A stretch of 64,000 nucleotides of DNA from Pomphorhynchus laevis (GCA_012934845.2 WNNJ02002922.1:1-64000), one strand, 5' to 3'. Positions 9,655 through 20,849 are shown, numbered from the stretch's first letter. Notes: generated by a model from the sequence alone, not told the origin. A program made the numbers and translations.

Positions 9655-12130
9655 TTTTAACGTGGCAAATGCGTGCCAGCGCACGCTTACATGACCACAA
9701 CAAAACAAGACTGTGAATCAGGTGTCGAGAAGGTGTGAACGGAGGAGGTGTTTGAATGTGATAAAGGAGGGAGCGCGGCGGACGTCGAGAGGGAGTAGAT
9801 TCCAGGCGAGTAAGGCGGCGACGAGGAAGGATCGGAGACCGCAGTTGTTGGAGTAATTAGGAAGCGTGGAGTAAGATGGTATGACAGGAACGAAGCGATA
9901 ACGAGGTGGGGCGAGTATCGTCTAAGAAAGGAAGGATGATGAACGATGGGGAGCCGACAGCGATGAGACGAAAAGTAACGAGAAGAAGGCGGAGTTTGAT
10001 GCGGATGTGGATGGTGGGCCAGGAGAGTTGGGAAAAATATGTGGATGTGTGGTCGAAGCGACGGAGACGAAAGAGCACTCGAACGGCGGTGTTGATTATT
10101 CGTTGTAGGGGTAGGATGATGGATTTTGGAGAATTGGCGAAAAGGCTAAGACAGTAATCGGTTTTAGGGAAAAGAACCGATGAAAGAAGAGACATACAAG
10201 AACGGAAGTCGATAAGGGGGCGGATACGGCGGATGTCACGGAGAATTAAGTAAGATGAGCGGACCTTGTCACGGACGAAGGGTTTAAGGGAAAGGTGATC
10301 ATCGAAATGGAAGCCTAAGAAAGTGAGATTGTGAACTATAGGGATGATCGATGAGGCAAAAGATACAATGGGAGATATGTTTGGTTTACGGGGAAGGATC
10401 CACATTATTTTGCACTTTTCGGGGTTTAGAACGAGATGGAGATTGGAGAGACGTTTGTAGATAGAAGAAAGACAGTTGGAGGCAGAAATGCCGATATCGT
10501 GTTTGCGATGTGCGGGTGCATGAGCATAGATTAGAATGCCATCGGCGTATTGCATGACGTTAAAGGAGTAAGGTTTGATAAATGGAGAAAGATCGCCAAG
10601 CAAAAGAGAGAAAAGCAGGGACCTAGGACTGAACCTTGTGGGACCCCGCAAAAAATAGGGATGGGATCGGAGGATGATGAATTAGAACAGACGCGAAAAA
10701 AAACGGTCGGATAGATATGAGGCAAACCATGCTACAGAGGAGGAAGAAAAGCCGTAATCATAACGAAGGCGAGAAAGGAGGACGGAGTGGTCGACAAGGT
10801 CGAATGCGGAGGAGAGGTCGAGGGAGATGAGAACACTATATAGAGCCTTGTCTCGAGAAATGAGTAAGTCGTTGTACACTTTTATGCATGCGATTTCTGT
10901 CGAGTGATTAGAGCGGAAAGCGGATTGGAAAGGAGGGTACAGATTGGATGAGGAGAGATAAGCGTTGATTTGTATTAAGATGAAGCGTTCTAAGAGCTTA
11001 GAAAGAGTAGGGAGTAGTGAAATGGGGCGATAGCTAGAAGGAAGGGAGGGGTCGAGCGATTGGTTCTTAAGGAGGGGGTGAGCGATTGCAGATTTCCAGT
11101 GTGAATGAAAGTTACGACTGCGGATGGACGAGTTAAACAAGGTCGTGATAAATGGGGATATCGATGAGCATATAGATTTTAATATGTGGGTAGGCAGGGG
11201 ATCGGCAGGTGAGGTTTTGTTGGGCAAGGACATGAGGACAGATGATACTTCTGTAGGTGAGACAGGGAGAAGATGAAAGAGTTCTGGAAGGATAAGGCTA
11301 GACTGGGCAGAGTGGGATAGGATGGAGACCGGGGTGTGAGAGAGCAGCGTGGATACTTTAGTCTGGAGAAATGACGAATAATCATTAGCATTGATGTTGC
11401 ACGGCGTAGAGGAACGAGCAAGGATTGAGTTAAAAGTATGCCAGAGAGTCTTAGAGTTGAATGAAGTGATGATTTTATGCTGCCAGAAGGAGGTGCATTT
11501 GGTACGTAGTAGGTTGAGATGAGACCGGCGAAGAGCAATATAGGAATCACGGAAAGACGAAGTGATCGAGCGGAAATCGCGTCTGAGAGAGCGGTGATAG
11601 ACTCGAAAAGCATGGCGGAGTCGACGCTTTGAGAGTAGACATTGGATGTCAAACCATGGGGCACGGTGCAAGCGACGGTGTGGGTGAGACTTGAAGGGCA
11701 AGAGAATATCGAGAGTGGATGTGAGTTCAGAGTCGAAAAGAAAGGCGAGATCGTGAGGAGATGAATATGTTATTGTGGGTAATGATAGAGACGATTTGAG
11801 TAAGGCAGAGCGGAGAAGGGAGAGGTCAAGATTTCTCCAAGGGCGACGTAGGATTGTAGGTGTGTGAGGAGGGGTGTGGTTGCGAGGGAGATCAAGGGTG
11901 ATAAGAAAGTGATCGGATAGACCAGGATCAGAGATGGACAGTGAGGTGTAGGCAGTAAAATGATCGGGGACAGCGATGATGTCGAGTGCCCCACCAAGTA
12001 TGTGTGGGGGCAGTGGAGATTAGTTTGTAATTGTAGTTGGATAGAATGCTGATAAAGCGGATGGAATCTGTGGAAGAGGGGCGGTCTAGGCCGATATTGA
12101 AGTCGCCTAGAACGAGTGAAGGGATTGTGC
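9655..12130 (-). pseudogene. L2/CR1-group LINE, 5'-truncated copy C
   Basis: A minus-strand non-LTR retrotransposon. It starts inside the apurinic endonuclease domain (LGDFNIGLDRP region, about 12120-11770), continues through the reverse transcriptase (11701-9857) and ends with the family's 3' tail (GCATTTGCCACGTTAA on the minus strand near 9660). Palm motifs visible are LISLDLSSAFDLVDH, CGVPQGSVLGP and QYADGILIYAHAP. The catalytic YADD is changed to YADG, although copies A and B keep YADD. The words QSAFRSNHSTEIA and PISLLPTLSKLLER are typical of the L2 clade. At least two frame breaks separate 12189-11770, 11701-10682 and 10651-9857. It is relatively GC-rich, which suggests a younger insert than the AT-rich scraps. 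Confidence 0.85.
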
Positions 12131-12735
12131 ACGACTTTAAAAAAAGCAGATCCTTCCGAGTCTGAGGAAACTAACGAGTCAAACTCCATGTTTTCGTCAT
12201 CCCCTTCTAGATCTGCGTTTTTTAAAGTTGCAATACGATTTGAGTTTTTTTTGTACTATTTTTATTTTCATTATGGCTTTGTTAATATCAACTTATTGAT
12301 ATTCTGCTTATATCTGTTTTCAAACTTTGTATTTCATTCTCTTTTGATAATAATTTTGTTTTTAGATTTTTATTTTCCGCGGTCACTATCGTCACCTTTT
12401 TTCCCAGTTGGTTTAGTCGGTCGATCAATATTCTCATTTCGGAAACCTGTTGATCACCCGACTGTTTTTCTGCGGCTTGTAAAAAGGTTTGTGCTCCTTC
12501 ACACGCTTTTTTATTCTCACCATCCACCCACTTTAAATATTCTTTAAAATGGGTGCATGTGTGAGAATAAGCCTATGTGAATGTGTACAGTTAGCACTTT
12601 TAGGTCTTTCGGACCGCTTTTCACAATTTTGTGATTCATGCTCGTCTCTACAGTGTACACAGCGAGGACCACTTTCCAAACACATTATTGAAAGTGACCC
12701 CATCGCTGACAGCGGTAGCACTGCGGATATCGGAA
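12120..12735 (-). pseudogene. Jockey-type ORF1 fragment
   Basis: Minus strand, in order: a Cys/His knuckle (CVHCRDEHESQNC followed by ANCTHSH) at about 12670-12560, then a coiled-coil-like region (MRILIDRLNQLGKKVTIVTA, then KNLKTKLLSKENEIQSLK) to 12288, then an acidic segment with SDSEG. This is the layout of the nucleic-acid-binding ORF1 protein of jockey-superfamily LINEs. It joins copy C of the L2/CR1 LINE at about 12125. An imperfect inverted repeat lies at the junction: CTTTAAAAAAAGCAGATC at 12134-12151 against GATCTGCGTTTTTTAAAG near 12210-12228. No reverse transcriptase belongs to it here. Confidence 0.6.
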
Positions 12736-12739
12736 TTTA

Positions 12740-15700
12740 AAGTTATCCTAATCGAAAATTACTTTTAATTTCTTTAAGTTGCTATTTTTCCACAGCACCC
12801 TATACAAAAAGGTTTACATTATCTTCAAGGTTAGCATAATACCTTCTACTCCCCGATTCTGTTTTTGTGATTTGTTCCGCAAGTTTAACAACAAATTGAA
12901 TTCGCTTTTCCGGCGGGCGATTTCTGGCATAAATACCATACCGGAACTACAAAAGGCTTTGGCAATGCTTCTCGCCTCCCAAAAGTTTGCTAACCAACCT
13001 AGATCCTTTGAGGCTAAGTTCAGTCCTTTCTTATACAATTTGCATGCACATTGAAGATCCTTCCTATGAGATAATGCCGGAGAGAAGTAGCTCCCAAGAA
13101 TTCTCAGATGTATTTTTTCTCTAATTCCAAATCGCTTATATCGTTCAAATGCCGATTTCTTTCTGACTTTATAGAACAAATGCTTGCATTTTCCCCTATT
13201 AAGATGAAGACCCAAATGTTCCGCTCTCTCAGAAATCTTATTAATCGTATCTTTTTTTAATTTTGTTCATTCTGGTTGCATTTATGTATCTTTTAAAGGC
13301 AATTGAAATATCATCAGCATAGGTAAGAATGTGTATTTTACCGGCCTTTTGCAGACCTTCTGTTAATTTTATTGTAGCCAGTAAAAAAGTATGGGTGAGA
13401 GTTGCGAGCCCTGCGGTACTCCCTTATCCAGAAATATAAATGGGCCATCTCCATCAATCGGTTTTGCAGATCTTCCTAAAATGCATGAACTAATTCTATG
13501 CACTAAAACTAAGGGAACTTTAAATGTATTAAGAGTCTCGAAGATGGCTTCATGCTTAATGTTATTGAACGCCGCTGAGAAGTCAAGTGAGTATAATATC
13601 ATCCCTCCGTAGTTACAACCAGCCATGAATTCTTGTATTGAACGTACTGCTAATGTGGAGTCCTTGTGAGGTTGAAAGCCGTAGTTATTTGTTGGGAATA
13701 TTTGCCTATAGAGGCAAAATTCCATCACTTTCCTAGATAATGCCCTTTCATAGATCATAGGGCTGTTCGACAACGTGATTGGTCTGACATCTTTGGACTT
13801 GAAACTCTTATACCTTTTGAAATAAAGATAATGTTGCCCTGACCAATCAGTATCTAATCCTCAGCATTCTGATACAACATATTGGAAGCAACCCACTTTC
13901 TGTTGTCAAGATTTAATAGTTTAATCGCCGCTGCCGGTGCAGAGATACCATTCGAAGATATCTTAGCTAAAGGTAACCAGGCTCTTAACAAATCATCCAC
14001 TGAAATATCATCGCCACTAATTCTCCGGTTCAACATAGAAGAGCATGAAGGTAACTTAGGGGGCAAGTCTCGAGCAGTTTGCAATATGGGTTTTCCTTAG
14101 CTTCATAAGGACTGATTCGCAACCCTCTTTTTATCCACTCTTTTGCAAGATCCTTCCAATTTTTGAATTTATTACCTTTAATTACGTTCCACCATTGTTT
14201 AGAGTACTTCGCCGATGTATTTAGTCGATCAATATTCGCTTTCACTCTAATCCACGTAATCTCGTTGAGAAAGCTTTCTGCTTTTTTTTAGTATCATTCC
14301 AAAATTTAGCTTGCCACAGCTTCTTTCTCAGTTTGAAAATTTCGCAAGGGTATTTTGGAAACAAAGGGGTTGATTTGTACAGTTATTTGATTTGAACCCA
14401 CAAGTCGGAAACGACCTTAATGCTTGTGTTTGAGGTGTGCCTTACGCTGAATAATTTCATGTTGAGATTAAAGGTCATCATATCTTGGACAGATGGAGCG
14501 AATCTTTCTTTATATACATTACACGTACTATCAGACCATAATACCGCTTCATGATCACAGTCATGTATCTCAGGATCTATATTCGAAACCCAATCTAGCC
14601 CAAATTTTAAGTACCTACCATTAACTAGCGCCAGGTCAAGGTATGTGCCTGAAGTGTTCTTCGAATTAAAGAAGGTTGGTAGATCAGGAATAATTGCCAA
14701 GCTTTATCCCTTAAGAATCCGGAAATGCGTCCAGCCGGATTATCATTAAAGTCTCCTACCATCCAAGCCACATTCATATCCATTATTTTTGGCATTCTAA
14801 AGTACCTCCTTCATGCTTATTCTATTTCTCCAAGCCTTATGTTTAATATATGTATTGGCAATAGTCAACCTAGTCTTATTAACCATACATGAAACTGCTA
14901 GGATAGAACCCCATTCTTCCTTAACACTAAATTCGAATTGTAAAGCCAGATTCTTAGAAAATATGGAACAAAGCCCGAGCTCCGAGTTCAATCCATTATG
15001 ATAAACCGAGTAATCATATGAGAATATCGTATTATTAATCATACAGCGTGATCTAGCTTCTTGAAGTAAGACTATGTCAATTTTAATTCTTTTTAGTAGG
15101 ATAATTATGTTCTTCGTGGATACCCAATTCCATGAAATAATATTCAACGCGTTATCGTTTATATTCATGTAAATTAATTATTTAAAGCTAGTCAACACCA
15201 GCTTTTTTGCCGTCGTTTGCAATACCTCCGGTTTGTCGGTACTGTTGGTATTTACTTTAAAGTTGGAATGACGTATGACACTAATCGTGCTAAACTCATC
15301 TACCATATTTGCACAATCGGAATCATTCTCTAAATGAGTGTGTAAATTGTCAAGCTCTCCTAAAATTGTTTCCCCATACCAGAATTTGGAACTTTAGTCG
15401 CTTCCCAATCCATTAAACTATTATTTGAGACTAACACCAAATCTCCCATGTTTGAGTTATTCTTCATATCTGCGAAAAAAAGTCGTACACAGAGAATCGA
15501 AAGTTCCTAAGAGTTTATTGATCAATATTTGTTGTTCATCAATTTTCTTTTCTAATGAGATGAGTCTAGTTAAGTAAGGGTTCTCACTGGTGATCGAGTT
15601 TAAATTTTTATCTATTAAATTGCTAGCTATTGTCTGACTTCGCGCATTGTCATAAGTGTTGGCGACTGTGGAAAAGGTCCAGTTTTGATAACCTTGTTTT

Positions 15701-16660
15701 GGATCTGGCATACCTACTGAGGATATATTCTTTAAATGCCGGTCATTCGTGATTATAGGCCTTATGCACTCCCTTACAATTGGCGCAGCAAACTTTGTGC
15801 CTAGAGGTGCATGAGATGGAGGCGTGAGTTCCCCACAATGTACATAATTGGCATGATGAATATTACACATTGATGAAAAGTGACCCCAACCCTGGCAGTT
15901 AATGGGGGAAGGTCCATTCCGTCATTTCATTGCTAAACGTAAAAACTCCCACTTTCTGTCTTCCAAGTCCAGGTCTAACTCTTATTAATTCATTTATCTT
16001 TGAAAGCTCTCCTCTTATTATCGCCGATCTGTCACCGTAAGGTCTGTCTTTTCCCCACATCACGAAATGACATCCGAAACGAACACACAGTGACTTTCCT
16101 TCTTCAGTTAAGACGTAATTAAGAATATTGGTCATCATACTTGTAATTTGAGGTGATAGATCCGTAAATAAGCCTAGCCCCTTATTGCACATTACATTTA
16201 TGTATTCATCCTTTAAAGTAGAGGAGCAGAATGCAATCTTAGTAAAGTACTCCGTATTCCTAATATATTTGAAAAGGACTGATCCTGATTTATATTTAGA
16301 TCTCCAAATGTGATGTACTTTTAGCCAATTACTGTTTTGCTCATTGCTATCAAATGCAATTTTGAGTATAAATTGTTCCCTTTTAATAGGGTAAAGCATG
16401 TTTTGTTAATAGAAAGTATCAAGGATTACCTGCAGTGTTCTGAATTGTATCTGCCTCCTCCATACTCTCCTTAATCCTCCGGTATTTACTATCGCGTTCG
16501 AAACCCGATTTTATTCTCCTTTCAAAGGATTTACAGGTAGTGTTTACCCCGTCCAATTGAATTTGTTTATAGTCAGTTACAGCTAAATCACTCAAACTGT
16601 TTTTCGGTACACGAATAGTTTGCTTTACCGTCACGTTGAAAATGCTTGTCACAAAAACTG
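12740..16660 (-). pseudogene. Jockey-superfamily LINE, nearly full length, decayed
   Basis: Minus-strand element with the two-ORF layout. ORF1 remnants are at about 16652-15457, including a zinc-knuckle-like CQGWGHFSSMC and HHANYVHCGE near 15890-15800. The endonuclease begins at 15168 with NALNIISWNWVSTKN and includes IDIVLLQEAR. Reverse transcriptase blocks follow: SLDFSAAFNNIKHEAIFE and GVPQGSQLSPILF at 13773-13369, and the thumb-like region at 13215-12814. The frame is broken in many places, so no piece exceeds about 170 codons. The clade is unresolved within the jockey/I/R1 assemblage. AT-rich drift suggests an older insertion than copy C next to it. Confidence 0.75.
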
Positions 16661-17503
16661 CCCAAATGGAATTAGGCAGTTTGCCGCCGCTTTTCCAAAA
16701 TCCTGTATTTTTATACCTTTGATTTCATTCACACAATTTTCTGATATTTTGTATATCGAGGATAATTTTCAAAAGGGGATATGACCGACTTTGATAAATC
16801 ATTTAAATATAACTAATGTAATTCACTGCATTTGTTTCGCCACTGAAATTTTCGTGGTCACTCAAGGAATCATAGGAGTGTGATTTTAGTTGACGAAATC
16901 TAAATTTTACATATATAATTTCTGTGCTCGTTGACATTATTAAGGCCCGATCCCGAATTTATCAATCTAGTTTCAAAAGCCTTATATCGCTTAAATGTTA
17001 GTTAAATTCATTAAATGTTTTGCCGGTGTATTGTTTCACTTTTTGGAGTATCCAAAAAATTAAAATACTCAAAAACAGATTTGGATGCACAACGTGCCCG
17101 ATTTTTATATATTTTTTTTATCTAATCTGTAAGTAGAAAAATCTTTTATTTTACCAAAATCATCGCTATCTTAGCGATGAAAATTATCTATAGATGAAAC
17201 ATTTGAATACTTGATTCTTCCATATCGAAGGCGCAATTATCAAAAACAAACGCTTCAATGAAAGAACCTAATGTGTTCTAACATCGAGCGAGATCGCACA
17301 TTGAGAGAGCGATGATACAGTGATTAAGTGTGGTATTAGCACAAGCATTTTTCACACTCCATTGCTTTCCTATATAGCACTTAGTTGGAAGGAGTGAGCG
17401 TGGTGGTCTTTCGAAATAATAAAAGTCCGCGTTTGTGCAAATAACAAAAAAGAAACATTTCAATTCCGCTCAAGACAAAATTGTCATTACTTGACATTAA
17501 TAA
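16660..17503. other. Intergenic, candidate upstream region of the 17504 gene
   Basis: AT-rich with no gene. It lies between the 5' end of the minus-strand LINE and the ATG of the two-exon gene at 17504. Promoter elements of that gene should be here, but I see no motif that I would name with confidence. Confidence 0.4.
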
Positions 17504-18303
17504 ATGTCTTCAATCGGTAAGTACGTTATACAAAATTGCGTTTGTATAGTCTCTTTATTCATTTAGAAGAATCAGTTTTAAACGATCTCCAACATCTTAG
17601 CCTGACCGATTTAATTCGGCCATCTTCACCGCTACTGCGTCCATCAAGAGACCTACAGCCACAGACGCAACCGCCGATTCAATCAAGCAATTCTGAATTA
17701 AGGTGGAATTATGCGCTTTATGACGGAAATTTCTACAAAGACATATTCGAACCGGAAATGCCCACAGATTTCAATAGATCTTGCGGAAGTAGCGCGGTCG
17801 CGATGGACCATCAAAGATATCAGCACATCCAATGCCCATCAACGTTTCAGCACGCCGACAGCGGCAATTTTGCAAACCGAAATATATGGCCAAGTTTCAA
17901 CTTTGCAGATTCATACAATCCTTACCGTGGCAGCCCACAGTACTCTTACGAATATCATAACATATATGCATCCGACATTGTAACAAATCGATCGTTTGAC
18001 AGCTGGGATGATCATCAGCAGCGTTGGCTTGAGTTTGCTGCTGCAACAACCCACACGGAACACGTCGCCACGATGCCCGCTGATAACTCTGCACTGGATC
18101 TTACTACATGCAAATTCGACAGTGCCGGCAACAGTTACAGTTTATTGCCTAATGTAGATGCTAGAAATACAGCTGAGAACAATCAAGAGCTTACTCCACT
18201 TTGTACATTAGGACCATTTTCATATAGTGAGGACAAAACCGAAGTTGAAGAATATGAATCCGTCGTCCAAGATCTTGAAAATTTTCCGCCCGGTTTTCCT
18301 TAA
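17504..18303 (+). CDS. Two-exon gene, protein of unknown function (249 aa)
   Basis: Exon 1 is 17504-17516 (ATG TCT TCA ATC G) and exon 2 is 17567-18303. The 50-bp intron (17517-17566) has a strong GTAAGT donor and a TTTAG acceptor. Splicing gives MSSIEESVLNDLQHLSLTDL as the N-terminus, which is why I chose this start over the in-frame ATG at 17536 inside the intron. The protein is 249 residues, rich in Ser, Asn, Gln, Tyr and Pro, with no signal peptide, no membrane segment and no recognisable domain. It starts with a short amphipathic stretch, continues with a Pro/Gln-rich linker (RPSRDLQPQTQPPIQ), and ends acidic with EYESVVQDLENFPPGFP. GC content and codon use are well above the surrounding DNA, which supports real coding. 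It looks like a fast-evolving, mostly disordered regulatory protein; no homologue is recognised. Confidence 0.75.
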
Positions 18304-18956
18304 CTACTGCGTTTGTCTACAACAATAATCTCACAAGCAACACTAATTTTTTATGAGACAGTAATTAGAAATATAGTTTAAGTGAATCACATTATATAGA
18401 ATCACATAGATAAATTAAAAAATAGTTCAATTTAATCTTCTTTCTTCGATTTAGTAATAATATTCAAAGAAATTTAGACTTACCAATTGATTTATAATAT
18501 TTTAATGCAGTAAGTCAACAATAACTTATAATGTTATAACTTATTATATCTTTCAACTTTTACTAATGACTTTAAAAGTCCTTGCGCGGAATAATTATAT
18601 AATGATTCAATCTTCATATAATTAATATATGGCCTACCATTAACTACTGATACAAGAAAAATGGTCTCACATAAATGATATATATAATGTGAAATTCGAC
18701 GACTTAAATCGCTGATTGGGATTCTCTTTATAGAATTCGGCCATATATATAGTCTTTAAAATCAGACACAGAAACCAGCCAGATTATCCTGTGCCTGGTT
18801 TTAAAGACTATAAAGTTTAAAATTCTTGATTACAAACTACTTATAACTCTGACGAGTGCTTTTACGCCGAAAGCTTAGCCCTTGTTTTGTGCTATAAAAG
18901 AAAAATCGCTAATGTTACTCGATTCTTGATTTGTTTAACGATTTATATATATACTA
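18304..18956. other. Intergenic AT-rich region
   Basis: 3' flank of the two-exon gene, without an obvious AATAAA close to the stop; AATTAAA occurs near 18411. A short inverted pair lies at 18750-18815: TAGTCTTTAAAATCAGACACAG against CTGTGCCTGGTTTTAAAGACTA (each 22 nt, imperfect), a possible small hairpin. Otherwise nothing. Confidence 0.4.
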
Positions 18957-19320
18957 AATGGTGTTGCTTGATGGACTGGACTTCGATTCACGACTTTCAG
19001 TCACCATGTCACTTCTAGACGACCAATGAGTACACGGCAACACTCATAAGTAGAATGAAGTACTCACTGATCGTTTCAGTTGCCTATGTGACATTGTGAA
19101 TAAAAGTGTTTCCGACACTTTGGCAATTAAGCAAAGTTTCGGAAACGCCTTTAATCGCAATGTAACACAGGCAACCGAAATGACCAGTGAGTACTTCATT
19201 CTACTGATGAGTGTTGCCGGGTACTCATCATTTCGATGCCGAAGTGATCGTCTAGAAGTGACATGGTGACTGAAAATAGTGAATCGAAGTCCAGTCTATC
19301 AAGCAACACCATTTAGTATA
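18957..19320. repeat. Palindromic (head-to-head) dimer of the family-1 repeat
   Basis: Two family-1 units face each other. The left unit is on the minus strand (hammerhead-like region 19007-19085) and the right unit is on the plus strand (19170-19261). The arms are about 130-150 bp and imperfect: AATGGTGTTGCTTGATGGAC at the left end is answered by the complement of CAAGCAACACCATTTAGTAT at the right end. The centre (about 19095-19150) holds its own short inverted pair around GTTTCCGACACTTTG and CAAAGTTTCGGAAAC. The left core is decayed (CTTATGA); the right core is intact. Confidence 0.8.
19170..19261 (+). ncRNA. Hammerhead-like ribozyme core, permuted strand order (copy e)
   Basis: Plus strand. 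Block B is GGCAACCGAAATGACC (19170-19185, GAAA at 19177-19180). Block A is TTCATTCTA, CTGATGA (19204-19210), GTGTTGCC (19211-19218). Block C is GATCG, TC (19251-19252), TAGAAGTGA. Stem II pairs GGCAAC with GTTGCC and has co-varied relative to GGCAGC/GCTGCC of copy a. Stem I pairs TAGAA and TGA with TTCTA and TCA around one bulged base. Near the core stem III has one mismatch (TGACC against GATCG). The stem-III extension GTGAGTAC/GTACTCAT is entirely different in sequence from that of copy a but occupies the same place. Confidence 0.6.
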
Positions 19321-19321
19321 A

Positions 19322-19440
19322 ATGCCGTATTTCGTAAGAAATCCTGGACCGTTGTTTACTCAGCACATCCGTGCACTACTATTATACATGCCGTATCCAT
19401 TTAGGATCCAACGAGTGCGGCGACAATTCAGCAACAACCT
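19322..19440 (+). repeat. Conserved flank of family 1
   Basis: The stretch from ATGCCGTATTTCGTAAGAAA to CAGCACATCCGTGC recurs at 19808-19900 and 53690-53760. In each case it lies just outside the family-1 region, so it belongs to the same mobile unit. An open frame over it is short and not conserved; I do not call a gene. Confidence 0.6.
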
Positions 19441-19454
19441 CTGCCTAGTTGTAG

Positions 19455-19800
19455 ATGTTGCCAAAAACCGGAGTTCGATTACAAGTAGAGCAGACTTTTT
19501 TATCACTTCTAGACGAGCTCATGGTAGCCGGTAGCACTAATCAGTAGGATAAACTACCATCAGTCGTTCCGCATGCCTTGTGCACAAAGTTTGTGAAAAC
19601 TTCAAATTCAAAGTACTTCAAATTCAAAGTATTGTTTGGTCATTTGAAGACTTTGAGTAATATTATTTAAAACAAACCAGATTACAATAATTTTTATTTA
19701 TTTAATCAAGGCAGTACACAAAGTGTTTCACAAACTTTGTGCACAAGGCATGCGGAACGACTGATGGTAGTTTATCCTGCTGATTAGCGCAACATTATTT
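19455..19800. repeat. Family-1 copy c and foldback of its right part
   Basis: 19455-19600 is a minus-strand family-1 copy (core 19502-19577, decayed: CTGATTA and GGAA). Its right part, from TAGGATAAACTACCATCAGT to GTGCACAAAGTTTGTG, returns as an inverted copy at about 19722-19795. The two arms of about 60-70 bp are separated by roughly 120 bp of AT-rich DNA, giving a foldback structure. Confidence 0.7.
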
Positions 19801-19804
19801 TATA

Positions 19805-20230
19805 CAAATGGCACATTTCGTAAGAAATTGCGGACCGTTGTTTACTCAGCACATCTGTACAATACTATTACACCTACCGTATTTATTAAGGATCCATAGT
19901 GATATATACCTATATATCACTATGTTTTCCTCACAAGGAGGGATAAGCACAAGGCATCATCATATATGCTGCCTTGTGTTTATGCCTCCTTGTGACGAAT
20001 ACCGATGCGTTCATTATGAGTACACCGGTGTGTCCCAGGGTAGGTGTAATAAATTATATAAAAGCTGTTGCTTGATAGACTGGACTTTGATTCACGACTT
20101 TCAGTCACCATGCCACTTCTAGACGACCACTTCAGCATCGAAATGATGAGTACCCGGCAACACTCATCAGTAGAATGAGATACACACTGGTCGTTTCGGT
20201 TGCCTGTGTGACATTGTGAATAAAGGCGTT
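19805..20230 (-). repeat. Family-1 copy f with flank and a hairpin
   Basis: Starts with the conserved flank (19808-19900). It contains a hairpin at about 19932-19996 (TCACAAGGAGG and CACAAGGC against GCCTTGTG and CCTCCTTGTGA), and ends with the best-preserved family-1 unit at about 20060-20230. A single-copy version of the hairpin's left arm follows the copy at 458-600. No coding sequence. Confidence 0.7.
20114..20204 (-). ncRNA. Hammerhead-like ribozyme core, permuted strand order (best copy)
   Basis: Minus strand, 5' to 3': GGCAACCGAAACGACC (block B, TTTC complement at 20194-20197), then CTCATTCTACTGATGAG and TGTTGCC (block A, CTGATGA complement at 20164-20170), then GTGGTCGTCTAGAAGTG (block C, cleavage-strand TC at 20122-20123). 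Stem II GGCAAC/GTTGCC and the core part of stem III CGACC/GGTCG are perfect. Stem I is TAGAA/TTCTA plus a bulge and TG/CA. Every invariant hammerhead base is present. The strand order B-A-C is shared with all other copies. Known hammerheads use A-B-C or a circular shift of it. Confidence 0.65.
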
Positions 20231-20350
20231 TCCGACACTTTGCTTAATTGACTGAGGCTTACGCTATTTACGTTGTTTTCAATGTACAATGTCATCACGT
20301 ATATTTTTTACAGAATTAAAATGAAATATTTTTTAAATTGTACAATGAAA

Positions 20351-20845
20351 CTACTTTTTAGATCGAAGTCTGTCAGTGAACCAATTTGGCCTTTTGCCTT
20401 CAAGCTTCACTTCTGTTTTTGTTTTATCCTTTGGTTGTTCGTTGTCATAGGTAAATTCAACTTCTTTATATAGATTATTAAGTCTAAAATCATCAGTATT
20501 GAGAGCTTCTTGCATTCGATTTGTTTCCTTCTTAACAATGTTGTAGCACACTCGGCATAGACGGCCCTTTTCATACCAATGACCACAACGTAAGCAAACA
20601 TCCAAATCGTTTCTGGGTTTTGAAAACCTTCGGAATTGACTACCCGGCATGTCTATTAGTCTTCTAAATCTTCGTTTGGAAATTGATCGCCTACATTTAG
20701 GAACAGTCCAGAATATCGAATTCTCTTCATGATGACCGTTAATTAGTTTATTTATTTGGAATATCCGCAAAAGTTTAGAGAATTTATAAAGAAAACTACG
20801 CTCAACACATTTCATAACAGTTCCACTACCTAGAGATAATTGCAT
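20351..20845 (-). CDS. mRpL32: Mitochondrial ribosomal protein bL32m
   Basis: A single-exon frame of 164 residues. The mature part begins around IFWTVPKCRRSISKRRFRRL, matching the VPK-RR motif of bL32 after the mitochondrial presequence. A zinc ribbon follows (DVCLRCGHWYEKGRLCRVCY: two CxxC pairs), then KKET and a C-terminal GKRPNWFTDRL, as in animal MRPL32. The product is a structural component of the mitochondrial large ribosomal subunit. The N-terminal about 45 residues are basic and hydroxylated enough to serve as a presequence that is removed on import. I use the first ATG; a second Met at codon 11 is also possible. It sits alone between family-1 repeats and PLE/LINE scraps, transcribed toward the repeats. 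A small decayed partial copy lies at 23865-23970. Confidence 0.9.
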   Translation of the reverse strand: MQLSLGSGTVMKCVERSFLYKFSKLLRIFQINKLINGHHEENSIFWTVPKCRRSISKRRFRRLIDMPGSQFRRFSKPRNDLDVCLRCGHWYEKGRLCRVCYNIVKKETNRMQEALNTDDFRLNNLYKEVEFTYDNEQPKDKTKTEVKLEGKRPNWFTDRLRSKK

Positions 20846-20849
20846 CTAA

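Noticed and set aside
12116-12547. Plus-strand 143-codon frame rich in Phe/Leu
   Set aside because: Shadow of the minus-strand jockey-type ORF1 fragment, whose knuckle and coiled-coil are recognisable.
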